A stretch of 64,000 nucleotides of DNA from UBA5793 sp040255465 (GTDB lineage Bacteria; Planctomycetota; Phycisphaerae; Phycisphaerales; UBA5793), in NCBI GenBank assembly GCA_040255465.1, contig JBDZVA010000006.1:1-64000 (forward strand), given 5' to 3'. The notes under the pieces were generated by a model that did no database searches, was not told the origin of the DNA, and was given only the letters and a program-made list of their open reading frames with translations. Made by a program: the position numbers and the translations under genes. This document shows positions 24,573 through 34,400 of the stretch, piece by piece (position 1 is the stretch's first letter; every line of letters starts with the position of its first letter).

Positions 24573-26693
24573 TTAACGTGTGGCGCGAATCACGATGATC
24601 GTGCGATCGTCGTCGGCGGGAGTGTGGCCGGTGAAGTCATCGACGGCGGACCGGATCGCAGCCGTAATGTCCGCAGCGCTGCCGTCGGCAGCGGTGGCGA
24701 GCGCCGCCTTGATGCGCTCCATGCCGAATTGCTCTCCGTCGGCATTTCGCGCTTCGAACAGGCCGTCGGTCAGGACGATGAACAGATCGCCCTTCTTCAG
24801 GCGCAGCGGTGGTTGGAGCGTGATGGCCAGATCGGCGACCACGCCAAACGGGGGCGCATCAGTCGGCACCAGCACGCAGTCTCGGCTCGCTGAGCGATAG
24901 TGCAGCAGCGGACCCTGCCCTGCTGAAAACGTGGTGACCGTTCCCGCGGCGGCGTCCACTTCACCCAGCCATGCCGTGATGAATCGATTCTCGGGCAGAT
25001 CCGCGACGAGCTGTTCGTTCAAGTGCAGGGCAATGTGCTGCAGATCGGCCCCGAGGCGCACGGCCATCCGCAGCATGGCGCGAATCTGCGTGGCGGCGAG
25101 GGCCGGGCCGATGCCGTGCCCTGTCGCGTCCGCCAGCAACATCACGGCCCGATCCGCGCGCGGGTGGTGGCTTGCCTTCGCTCGCGATGCGCGTCCGTGC
25201 TCCGCCGACTCGACAAGACCACCGGCGCCCGGCGTGAATCCGATGATGTCGAACGTATCGCCGCCGGTTTCATCCGCCGGCTCGTTCCACGCGTCAAGGT
25301 CAAATCCGTCGAGAATCGGCAACGTGTGCGGCAAAGTGCTCTGTTGAATCTGTCTGGCGATCTGGATGTCGCGCTCGAGTTTCATCAGGCTCTGCAGACT
25401 CTCACGCATGCGCTCGTGGGCAGCGGCAAGGCGGCGCACCTCCCAGATGTCCGTCGTGATCGCCGGCGCTGCACTGAGATCTCCCTGGCCGATGCGATCG
25501 GTCTGCGCGACGAGTTGTTCGACGGGGTTGCTCAAAGTGCGCCCAAGGACGACCGCGCGCCACAGGCCCAGCAGCAGCACCGCCGCCAGCGCGCATCCGA
25601 TGACAAGGCGCTGGTAGAGAATGTCGCCGAGCAACTCCGTCTCAGGCACCACCACGGCCATGCGCAGATGTCGATCGGGACTGAGCGTAAAAAGCCTCGA
25701 CTCGCCCCACCAGGCTTCGCCGAGGCTCCTGAATCGAACCGTCGTCTCCTGCGGGTCGCGCTGCTCCTGAATGGCCTCCACGACGGCGTTGCCGAAGGCG
25801 AGCGTCGCGTCGCGCGCCAGGTCCAGCCCGATCTCCTCGGGTCCTTTGAGATAAGCCGCCTGCCGAGCCTCCGGGTTGTCAAAGCGCGCATCGTCGGGCA
25901 AGCCGACCACGAGGTTGTCCGTCGTCATGACCACCACTTTGCCGCGCCGGCTCACCCGAAGCGATCGCGTGAAACTGGAAATGTCGCGCAGCAGCACGTC
26001 GAATCCGATGACCTGCATCTGCCCGTCCGGATTGCGCAGCGCGATCGAAGCCGTGATGCCCGGTTCTCCCGTCGTGAAGAACGTATAGGGTTCAGTCCAG
26101 AAAACCTGGCCCGCCTGCTCCGCTCCCGGAGCCACGGCCATCTGCTCGGCGGCGCCGATGTACCACGGCCTCGTGCGCGGATCGTAGTCCTTTCGCGACG
26201 CGTTCAGATCAGCGCCGTGATCGCTCCACGTCCGCCGGCGCAGCAGCGTTCCGTCGTCCTGCACCTGAGTCTGCCAGACTTCAAATCCTGCATCCGTGTG
26301 CAGCAGCATGAACTCGCGCCCGCTTTCATCCGCCACAAGCAGCGACGACAGCCGAGGCAGTTGCTGGATGACCGGCGTGAACCGCTCGATCAGCCGCCGT
26401 CGCAGCGCCGCATCGACCGCCTCGGGATCAGCCTGGCTGGTGCGCGGCCGGAGCAGCAGATCGCCGTCCTGGCCCCAGGATTGCGAGACCTTCAGCGATA
26501 GACTCACCGGCTCAAAAAACGACGCCAGTTCCTGCTGGGTCGTTTGAAGCGTCTGGCGGATGATGCCCGCCGAGAGCGTCCGCAGCGCCCGCCGGTTGCC
26601 GATCCAGAAGATCAGCACAATCGCGCCGCCCATGACCACCATCATGAGCACGAGATCACGAACGAACTTGGTACGAATCGAAACGGGACGCAC
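24573..26693 (-). CDS. membrane-bound SpoIIE-type PP2C phosphatase with extracytoplasmic sensor and HAMP domain
   Basis: This 706-residue protein has a first membrane segment at about residues 12-31, an extracytoplasmic Cache-like sensor region (about 35-355, with RTRPWYIGAA and TEPYTFFTTGEPG), a second membrane segment at about 358-378, a HAMP linker, and a PP2C/SpoIIE phosphatase domain from about 455 to the end. The metal-binding acidic residues are visible in ADETGGDTFDI, LLADATGHGIGPAL, VLTDGLFEA and PADDDRTIIVI. Such proteins usually dephosphorylate an anti-sigma-factor antagonist in response to an external ligand; no partner kinase or STAS gene is nearby. Residues about 490-510 hold a small insertion before the second motif. 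Confidence 0.9.
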   Translation of the reverse strand: MRPVSIRTKFVRDLVLMMVVMGGAIVLIFWIGNRRALRTLSAGIIRQTLQTTQQELASFFEPVSLSLKVSQSWGQDGDLLLRPRTSQADPEAVDAALRRRLIERFTPVIQQLPRLSSLLVADESGREFMLLHTDAGFEVWQTQVQDDGTLLRRRTWSDHGADLNASRKDYDPRTRPWYIGAAEQMAVAPGAEQAGQVFWTEPYTFFTTGEPGITASIALRNPDGQMQVIGFDVLLRDISSFTRSLRVSRRGKVVVMTTDNLVVGLPDDARFDNPEARQAAYLKGPEEIGLDLARDATLAFGNAVVEAIQEQRDPQETTVRFRSLGEAWWGESRLFTLSPDRHLRMAVVVPETELLGDILYQRLVIGCALAAVLLLGLWRAVVLGRTLSNPVEQLVAQTDRIGQGDLSAAPAITTDIWEVRRLAAAHERMRESLQSLMKLERDIQIARQIQQSTLPHTLPILDGFDLDAWNEPADETGGDTFDIIGFTPGAGGLVESAEHGRASRAKASHHPRADRAVMLLADATGHGIGPALAATQIRAMLRMAVRLGADLQHIALHLNEQLVADLPENRFITAWLGEVDAAAGTVTTFSAGQGPLLHYRSASRDCVLVPTDAPPFGVVADLAITLQPPLRLKKGDLFIVLTDGLFEARNADGEQFGMERIKAALATAADGSAADITAAIRSAVDDFTGHTPADDDRTIIVIRATR

Positions 26694-26819
26694 CTTCGAG
26701 CCCTTATGGTGGAAATCGGATGTGACATCATCATATCGGCAGGAGAAGGGGTCGGGCCGCTGTCATGGTTTTGAGCCCCCTGCAGCAGGCGATCGGGCGC
26801 ACCTGACGCAGCGTCCCGG

Positions 26820-27803
26820 TCAGAATGACCGCGCCGGCGAATCCGCACCCGATCCGCGCCCCCATGCCTGGCTCATCCGCTGCAGCACCACAAACACGAG
26901 CAGCAGCAGACCGATGACGATCTTGATCCACCAACTGTTCAGATTGCCCTGGTAGTTCGGAATCGTCGTGATGATGCCCAGGATCAGCACGCCCAGCAAC
27001 GTGCCGACGACGGATCCGCGCCCGCCGGCCAGCACCGTGCCGCCGATGACCACCGCCGCAATCGCGTCGAGTTCAAGCAGGAACGCGACGGACGCATCGC
27101 CCGCCTGCGTGCCGATGACGTGAACGACCCCGCCCGCCGCGGCACAGAGCCCACTGATCGCGTAGATCCCGATGCGCGTCGAAGCGATGGGCAGGCCCAT
27201 CAGCCGCGCCGCCGATTCGTCGCTTCCGATGGCGAACACCGTGCGGCCAAAGCGTGTGTACTTCAATGCCGCCCACGCAGCGAGCACGGCAACAAGAAAC
27301 ACCATCGCGGCGATGTTGAAATCGACGACGAGCACCGATGAAAGCGCACGCACTCCGGCACTGCCGCTCATCTCGATGCGCTTGGTCTCCGTGAGCAGCA
27401 AGGCCGTGCCTCGCGCCAGGAACATCCCCGCCAGAGTCACGAGAAACGGCGGGAGCTTGAACACCTGGATGATCCCACCCATGAACGCGCCAAACCCCGC
27501 GCCAAGCACGAGCACGAGCGGAATCGCGATCCACACCGGCACTCCCATGTGGCTGACCAGTACCGCCAACCCCATGCTCGCCAGCGCGATCACAGCGCCG
27601 ACTGAGAGATCGATCCCGCCCGAGAGGATGACAAACGTCATGCCGATCGCCGCCAGTCCAAGCGTCGCATTGTCGGCAAAGAGCTGAGCAAACTGAAACC
27701 ACGACGAGAATCCGGTGTAGGCAATCGAGGCCGCCCAGTAAAGCGCGACGAGGACTCCCGCGGTCGTGAGCAGCGGCCAGTGGCGATTGAGCTGCGACTT
27801 CAT
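26820..27803 (-). CDS. yjfF: sugar ABC transporter permease, YjfF-like
   Basis: This 327-residue inner-membrane protein belongs to the ribose/galactofuranose permease family (BPD_transp_2). It has about eight to ten hydrophobic segments and the motifs LAAIGMTFVILSGGIDLSVG near residue 60 and AVVIGGTVLAGGRGSVVGT near residue 260. The N-terminus resembles E. coli YjfF. The ATG at 27803 overlaps the TGA of the upstream permease by four bases (ATGA), so translation is coupled. It is the last gene of the operon that begins with the GH127-GH2 lipoprotein. Confidence 0.88.
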   Translation of the reverse strand: MKSQLNRHWPLLTTAGVLVALYWAASIAYTGFSSWFQFAQLFADNATLGLAAIGMTFVILSGGIDLSVGAVIALASMGLAVLVSHMGVPVWIAIPLVLVLGAGFGAFMGGIIQVFKLPPFLVTLAGMFLARGTALLLTETKRIEMSGSAGVRALSSVLVVDFNIAAMVFLVAVLAAWAALKYTRFGRTVFAIGSDESAARLMGLPIASTRIGIYAISGLCAAAGGVVHVIGTQAGDASVAFLLELDAIAAVVIGGTVLAGGRGSVVGTLLGVLILGIITTIPNYQGNLNSWWIKIVIGLLLLVFVVLQRMSQAWGRGSGADSPARSF

Positions 27804-28801
27804 GCTCGCGCCCCCCGCGCCCGAAGCACCATGCGGCGCAATTCGCCCGACTGCAGCAGGCACACCATGAGCACGACGATCGCCTTGATGACGAGATTGA
27901 ATTCCGGCGGAACGCTCTGCCCGCGGAACGTCGTCATCAGAATCGTCGTCGAAAGTGTCTGAATGATGATCGCGCCGACCAGCGCACCAAGCAGCGAGAA
28001 ACGCCCTCCCGTCAGCGCGGTCCCGCCGATCACCACCGCCAGAATCGCGTCGAGTTCGAGATACAGCCCGGAGTTGTTCGCGTCTGCTGCCGCGATGTCG
28101 GCTGTGTCGATCAATCCCGCCAATCCCGCCAGCAGGCCCATGATCGCATAGACCGACAGGCGAATCCAGCGCACGTTGAGCCCGGCGTATCGGCTCGCTT
28201 CCTCGTTGCCGCCAATCGCCTCGATGAACACGCCAAGCGAAGTGAGGCGAACGATCGCCGCGATCACAATTGCTGCCGTCAACGCGATGACAATCGGAAC
28301 AGGCAGGCCGCCGATCACGCCGCGCCCGATGGTCGTGAACGGGCTGTCCGGATTGATGGTGATGATCTGGCCGTCCGTGATGAGTTGCGCAATGCCGCGA
28401 CCGGCGACCATGAAGATGAGCGTGGCGACAATGGGGGGAATGCCCGCAACTGTGACCAGACCTCCGTTCCAGATGCCTGCCGCAACACACGCTCCCAGTG
28501 CAGCCGCGACCGCGAGCACCACCGGCGCTTCCAGGTGCAGCAGCTTGGCCGCCAGCGCCCCGGCCACCGCCATCACGGCGCCAACCGAAAGATCGATCCC
28601 ACCCGTGCCGATCACCAGCGTCATCCCCAGTGCCAACAGCATGACCGGCGCCCCCTGGTTGAGCACGTCGATCGCTGCGCCGCTCAGCCGGCCGTTGACG
28701 AATTGCACATGAAAGAAAGACGGGCTCTCCACGGCATTGAAGACCAGCAGCAGCGCCAGCGCCACGAGCGGCCAGATCAGTTGGGCAAGCGACCTACGCA
28801 T
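27800..28801 (-). CDS. ytfT: sugar ABC transporter permease, YtfT-like
   Basis: This 333-residue permease is a second member of the same family, with LALGMTLVIGTGGIDLSVG around residue 65 and AVVIGGTALTGGRFSLLGA around residue 265, and multiple hydrophobic segments. The ATG at 28801 is chosen because it overlaps the ATPase stop by only eight bases and directly begins the conserved N-terminus; an in-frame ATG lies at 28828. It pairs with the downstream YjfF-like permease to form the membrane channel. Two different permeases with one double ATPase is the YtfQRT-YjfF arrangement. Confidence 0.88.
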   Translation of the reverse strand: MRRSLAQLIWPLVALALLLVFNAVESPSFFHVQFVNGRLSGAAIDVLNQGAPVMLLALGMTLVIGTGGIDLSVGAVMAVAGALAAKLLHLEAPVVLAVAAALGACVAAGIWNGGLVTVAGIPPIVATLIFMVAGRGIAQLITDGQIITINPDSPFTTIGRGVIGGLPVPIVIALTAAIVIAAIVRLTSLGVFIEAIGGNEEASRYAGLNVRWIRLSVYAIMGLLAGLAGLIDTADIAAADANNSGLYLELDAILAVVIGGTALTGGRFSLLGALVGAIIIQTLSTTILMTTFRGQSVPPEFNLVIKAIVVLMVCLLQSGELRRMVLRARGARA

Positions 28802-30320
28802 GGGCCTGGCCTGCCGCTTCGCCCGCAATCTGCCGCATCACCGCGTGAGTGTTGAGATTCTCGCCGGTCAGCTCGCCGACCGGCGCCCGGTCGCGCAGGA
28901 CCATGATGCGCTGGCTCACGCGCACGACCTCATCAAGTTCGCCCGAGATGAAGATCAGCGCCATGCCCTTGCTTCGCAATTCGTCGATGAGCGATTCGAT
29001 CTGTTCCTTGGCGCCGATGTCGATTCCGCGCGTCGGTTCGTCGAGCATCAGGATTGTCGGCTCCATGAGCAGCCATCGTGCCAGAATCACCTTCTGTTGA
29101 TTGCCCCCCGAAAGCTGGCTGACCGGCTTCTCGATATCGGGTGTCGAAATCGAAAGGGCCCGAACGTACCGATCGGCGATGGCCTGCTGCTCGCGCACAC
29201 TCACTCGCCGCGCCCAGCCCTTGGCGCCTTGCAGCGCCAGAAGCATGTTCTCCCGAACGCTCAGGTGGGGGACGAGACCGGCGGCACGGCGATCCTCAGG
29301 CGTCAGCGCCATCCCAGCCTTGATCGCACGCCGCGGTGAATGATGGCCGATCGATTCCCCATTGATTGATAGTTCCCCGCCGTCGCGCTGATCGATGCCA
29401 AAGAGCAGTCGCACGACTTCAGTCCGGCCCGAACCGAGCAGCCCCGCCAGCCCGAGCACCTCGCTGGCTTTGAGCGACAGGTCGAATGACTGGACCGCAT
29501 TCCTCTTGAACAACCCACTCGCGCGAAGGCACTCGCGCTGCTCGCCGTCCGTCGTACGCTCACGACGCGCCGCGGTTTGCGAAACATCTTCAACCGACTT
29601 ACCGAGCATCCGGGCAACGAGCGACAGGCGCGGCAGCTCGCCGGTTACATGCGTGCCCACCAGCCGCCCGCCGCGCAGGATGGTGATCCGATCGCTGACT
29701 TCATACACCTGATCGAGAAAGTGAGTGATGAAGATGATCCCCATCCCCGCCTTGCGCAGCCGGCGCATCAGTGCAAAGAGCTGAGCCGTTTCCGTTGCAT
29801 CCAGCGAAGAGGTCGGCTCGTCGAGGACCAGCACCCTGGCCTGCTGATCGATCGCCCGCGCCACGGCGATCATCTGCTGAACCGCGATCGAGTGGGCCCG
29901 CAACGGCTCGGCGACATCGACGTGCAGGCCCAGTTTGTCTACAACCTGCTGCGCCTGCCGCACCATCTCACCCCAGCGGATCGCGCCAAGTCGGCTTCGC
30001 GGCTCGCGACCCAGCAGGATGTTCTCCGCCACAGTCAGATCGGGGATGAGATTCACTTCCTGGTAGACCGTGGCGATGCCCAGCCGCTGCGCCTGCACGG
30101 GAGTGCGCGGCTCAATCTCCGTGCCACCAAGCCTCACCGTGCCGCGATCGCGCCGCTCAGCGCCCGTGAGGATCTTGATGAGCGTACTCTTTCCCGCGCC
30201 GTTTTCGCCGACCAGCGCATGGATCTCCCCGGCGGAAAGTGAGAAGTCGACGCCGTCAAGCGCGGCCACGCCGGGATACGTCTTGACGATCCCGTGCATC
30301 TCGATCAGGGCGTCAGCCAC
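28794..30320 (-). CDS. ytfR: sugar ABC transporter ATP-binding protein, YtfR-like, two nucleotide-binding domains
   Basis: This 508-residue protein carries two ABC ATPase halves. The first has Walker A GENGAGKST, a degenerate signature (SIAVQQMIAVARAI) and Walker B VLVLDEPTSSLD; the second has the altered Walker A GLLGSGRTEV, the full signature LSGGNQQKV and Walker B ILMLDEPTRGIDIGAKE. This asymmetry is normal in ribose/galactose-type importers. The GTG at 30320 is chosen because AAGGAG stands just upstream; an ATG at 30338 is in frame but overlaps that site and the previous stop. It energises uptake through the two downstream permeases. Confidence 0.94.
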   Translation of the reverse strand: MADALIEMHGIVKTYPGVAALDGVDFSLSAGEIHALVGENGAGKSTLIKILTGAERRDRGTVRLGGTEIEPRTPVQAQRLGIATVYQEVNLIPDLTVAENILLGREPRSRLGAIRWGEMVRQAQQVVDKLGLHVDVAEPLRAHSIAVQQMIAVARAIDQQARVLVLDEPTSSLDATETAQLFALMRRLRKAGMGIIFITHFLDQVYEVSDRITILRGGRLVGTHVTGELPRLSLVARMLGKSVEDVSQTAARRERTTDGEQRECLRASGLFKRNAVQSFDLSLKASEVLGLAGLLGSGRTEVVRLLFGIDQRDGGELSINGESIGHHSPRRAIKAGMALTPEDRRAAGLVPHLSVRENMLLALQGAKGWARRVSVREQQAIADRYVRALSISTPDIEKPVSQLSGGNQQKVILARWLLMEPTILMLDEPTRGIDIGAKEQIESLIDELRSKGMALIFISGELDEVVRVSQRIMVLRDRAPVGELTGENLNTHAVMRQIAGEAAGQAHA

Positions 30321-30338
30321 GGCCGCTCCTTGACGCAC

Positions 30339-31346
30339 TCAATACTTGCGGCTGTCGATCACGTCGGCTGCGACCGACTGGTCGAAGACTTGATCGTCCA
30401 CGACCGTCCACTTCGGAAGTGTCTCGCCCGCGAGCGCCTTGGTCACCGCATCGAACGCGGCCGGGCCGAGCAGCGGATTGCATTCGACGGTGCAGTTCAG
30501 TGTGCCGGCCACCATCGCCTCAAACGCGCCGCGCACGCCGTCGATCGACACGACGATGATGTCCGTGCCCGGTTTGAGACCGGCCTCTTGGATGGCCTGG
30601 ATGGCGCCCAGCGCCATGTCGTCGTTGTGGGCATACACCGCGTTGATCTGTCCGGGCGCCGATTTCAGGAACGCCTCCATGACTTCCTTGCCCTTGGCCC
30701 GCGTGAACTCGCCCGTCTGAGACTTGATGATCTTGAGTCCCTCAAACGGCGCGATGCCGTCTTCAAAGCCCTTCTTGCGATCGATCGCCGGTGCCGAGCC
30801 GGGCGTGCCCTGCAGTTCGACGATGTTGCCGCTGCCGTTGAGCTTCGTGGCAAGCCACTCGGCGGCCTTCTTGCCCTCGGCGACAAAGTCCGAAGCAATC
30901 AGCGTGGTGTAGAGACTGTCGTCAGAGACATCCACGCCACGATCGACGAGGATCACCGGAATGCCCTGCGCCTTGGCGGCTTTGAGCACCGGCTCCCAAC
31001 CGGTTTCGACGACCGGCGCGAGGATGATGGCGTCTACCTTCTGCGCGATGAACGCATTGATCGCCTTGATCTGGTTTTCCTGTTTCTGCTGAGCATCGGA
31101 GAACTGCAGCTTGATGCCGCGCGTCTCTGCCTCGTTGCGGATTGAATTGGTCTCGGCCGTGCGCCAACTCGACTCGGCTCCGATCTGCGAGAAACCGACG
31201 ACGAGTTGCTTTGCGCTTCCGTCTCCATTTCCGGATGTCGCGGTGGGGGACGACTTCTTGCATCCGCTCATCAGCAGCGAACCCGTGGCGGCCAAGGCCA
31301 GCGTCACTCCCGCTAGAACTTGAATCGTTCGTCCGTATCGCTGCAT
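30339..31346 (-). CDS. ytfQ: sugar ABC transporter substrate-binding lipoprotein, YtfQ-like
   Basis: This 335-residue protein starts at the ATG at 31346 (AAAGGA upstream) with a lipoprotein signal: hydrophobic core followed by SLLMSGC. The mature part is a periplasmic binding protein of the Peripla_BP_4 type, with LVVGFSQIGAESSWRTAET, DAQQKQENQIKAINAFIAQ, DAIILAPVVETGWEPVL and IPVILVDRGVD, all close to the galactofuranose-binding YtfQ. The AHNDDMALGAIQA segment near residue 235 is the usual ligand-side motif. It lies 79 bases after the GH127-GH2 gene and 18 bases before the ATPase, so it is part of one operon. Furanose specificity is inferred from this resemblance. Confidence 0.9.
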   Translation of the reverse strand: MQRYGRTIQVLAGVTLALAATGSLLMSGCKKSSPTATSGNGDGSAKQLVVGFSQIGAESSWRTAETNSIRNEAETRGIKLQFSDAQQKQENQIKAINAFIAQKVDAIILAPVVETGWEPVLKAAKAQGIPVILVDRGVDVSDDSLYTTLIASDFVAEGKKAAEWLATKLNGSGNIVELQGTPGSAPAIDRKKGFEDGIAPFEGLKIIKSQTGEFTRAKGKEVMEAFLKSAPGQINAVYAHNDDMALGAIQAIQEAGLKPGTDIIVVSIDGVRGAFEAMVAGTLNCTVECNPLLGPAAFDAVTKALAGETLPKWTVVDDQVFDQSVAADVIDSRKY

Positions 31347-31425
31347 GATGAGCCGTCCTTTCAAACCAGTGCGCCGTTCCGCATCGATCGTATCAAAAGC
31401 GTTTCCACCGACAAGGACGGCGGGG

Positions 31426-34400
31426 TTACTGTTTGCTCTCCAGCCGTACGATCCCGGCATCAATGTACTGTCCGCCACGGGTCTGATGGCAGTGAACCGC
31501 CATCGTGTTGCCACCGGCCTTGAGAGCCGCCCGACTCTGCTGCGTCAGCGGCACGAGGCGATACCCGGTTGTGTATCCCTTGAGCGACGCAGCGAGGACA
31601 CCGTTGATGTACACTTCGGCGTCCTCATCATGGTGGATCGATAGCATGAGGGTGGAATCCTCGACGTCGTGCGCCGTCAGGCCGAATTCACTGCGGATCC
31701 AGATGTCGCTGCCCGACCACTCCGTGCCGACGATGGCGCCGGGTGTGCCGTTTGTTCCGAATCCGCCCGTGCCCGCGGCCCAGTTCGATACGTCAAACGC
31801 GCCGCTCATCCAGTCGCCCTTCGGTTCGATCATCGTGTAGTGCCACGGTTGACCGTGTCGCTCCGAAGTCGGCACCACCTCGCGCACAATCGGTGGCGGC
31901 TCGTAGGTCGCGTTGTTGATCGCATTCATCTGTTCGAGTGGGATCTTGATCACGGCGCGGTCGTAGGTCATCAGTCCATTCACTTCACCTTCGCAGTCCG
32001 TTGTCTGCGTGTAGACCGCGGCGCCAAGCCCCTTGCCGATGAGAAGGCGCAGATCGCGGACGAGCGCAGCATAGTCGCTGGCAAGTTGCTCGCGGTCGGC
32101 CATGTTGCGATAGCCCCAGTTGCGATCGCTCTGCCACAGGTGGCCGGGTATGGGCAGCCCGAGCCCACCAAATTCTCCGAGCACCGAAACACGATCGGCC
32201 ATGAGTGGGAACATCCCCGGCCCCGGGTAGTTGTGCTGATCCTTGAAGTGGCCGTAACCGCGATCTTCCCAGCCGCTCGGACCGTCCACCAGTCGCGTCG
32301 GATCCAGCGATTTCACCCACGCCAGAACGTCGTTCGTATCGTGCTGGCCCCAGCCTTCATTAAAAGGCACCCAGACGATCACACTCGGATGATTGCGCAG
32401 CGCATCAACCATCGCCCCCAACTCGGCTCGAAACTGCTTCTTGGCGTCGTCGGTGAGCGTCGCGTCAGTCGGCGATCCACCGCCCACGAAATGATGCTGC
32501 CCCTGCTGTGCCAGCGAAGGCATGTCCTGCCAGACCAGCAGCCCCAGTTTGTCCGCCCAGTAGTACCATCGCGCCGGCTCAACCTTCACGTGCTTGCGCG
32601 CCATGTTGAAACCCATGGCCCGCGTCGTCGCAACGTCAAAGCGCAGCGCTTCATCCGTCGGCGCTGTGTACAACCCATCCGGCCACCAGCCCTGGTCGAG
32701 CGGGCCAAAGAGGAACATCGGCTTGCCATTGAGCATGATGCGATTGATATTGTCTTCATCGAGGCCGATTTCGATCGACCGCATGCCGAAGTAGCTGCGC
32801 ACCACATCGTCGCCTGTCGTGATCTTCAGATCATAGAGGAACGGCGCATCGGGCCACCACAGTTTCGGGTTGTCGATCCTGATCGTCAGCGGCTTGCCTG
32901 CCAGACCGGTCGCCTTGGCCACAACCACCTTCCCATCCATCACCTGTGCCTCATAGGGCACCGGCATGTCGGAATCGACGAGAATCTTCACCGCCGATTG
33001 ATCCGGCTTCGGTTCGATCGTCAGCCGCTTCACATACCCGCGCGGCACCGTTTCCATCCACACCGTCTGCCAGATGCCCGTGACCGCCGTGTAGAATATC
33101 CCCTGCGGCTTGAGCACCTGCTTGCCGCGCGGCTGATCGCCCATGTCCGTCGGGTCCCACACGCGCACCGTGATCCACTGCGGCCCATCCTGGCGCAGTG
33201 CATCGGTCACATCGAACGTGAATGGGTCATACCCGCCCTTGTGCTCGCCGAGCAGCACCCCGTTGCACCAAACCGTCGCCTGCCAGTCGACCGCGCCAAA
33301 GTGCAGCAGCGCCCGTTCGCCCTTCCTCAGACTTGGCCGGGTGAATTGCCGCCGATACCACAATGCCTCTTCAGGCCGCACGGCCTTCATCACACCGCTC
33401 AATTGCGATTCGATCGCAAACGGCACGAGGATGTCTCCGCTCCAGTGCGCCGGCTCGCCCTCGTCGCGCGGCCGGATGGCGTACTGCCACGTGCCGTTCA
33501 GGTTCGTCCACTGCTCGCGCTGCAGCTGCGGCCGGGGATACTCGGGCCACACATGCCCCGCGGCGACATCATCCGCCCAGCGCGTCTTCATCGTCGCTTC
33601 GCCGACATTGATGACTCGCCACTCGAGCATGCCGCCCGAATAGTTGTCCTGCAACTGGACTTCGATGCGCATCGCGCTCGTCGTAACCGGCTTGAAGTAG
33701 ACGGTGTTGTACCGGTCGCGCTGCACGCCATACTCAGTCGGACCCTCTACGGCGCGCCATTGATCCCCATCGCGATAGAGCAGTTTCCACGACGCTGGCA
33801 CGCGACATTGCCCGCCGATTCCGCGATCGTCGAACCAGTACACTGCTGCGCGGTCGATCGTGCGCGGCGAATCGAACTTCGCCTCGTACCACTCCGCCGT
33901 GCCCTTGTGCGGCCAGAACGTATGCCGCGGCACCGTCTGGTCTTCCGAGTTGCTCGGCTCGAGGCTGTCGCCGATCGCGCTCGTCGCATCTCCCTGGTAG
34001 CAGTGCGAGGCGCTCGCCTCATACAGCTTCTTGGGCATCACCGGCGGCTTCCACGCATGCGCATCCGGCCCGTCACCCACAACTGGGAATGACGAGATGC
34101 GCAGCCGCGCCCCACCCATCGGTACCAGCGTAATCTGCTCAACGGGCTCGCTGGTCCGCACCGGGCTGTCCTGCAGCGTCGCGCACAGGCCGTATTGATC
34201 CAGTGTCCACTGTAGAATCCGTCGCCCCTTGGCGATCAATCGAATCGGGCTGGCTTCGAGTGTGAACGGGAAGTCGTCAGCCGGCCACGCCTGCCGCTCG
34301 ATGCGGAAGTCCTTGTTCACGTCGCCAGTCAGCACCAGGCCGTAGTTCCACGGCGTGGTCGGATGGATCTCAAACGCCGGCCACTTCTCAGTGTCCACAT

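Noticed and set aside
26820..28490. 556-codon reading frame joining the YjfF-like permease to upstream sequence
   Set aside because: The upstream half is out of frame with the YtfT-like permease and is His/Arg-rich; the permease starts at 27803 with an ATGA overlap.
31669..34092. 807-codon open frame antisense to the GH127-GH2 gene
   Set aside because: Shadow frame; the catalytic motifs of GH2 lie on the opposite strand in the same bases.
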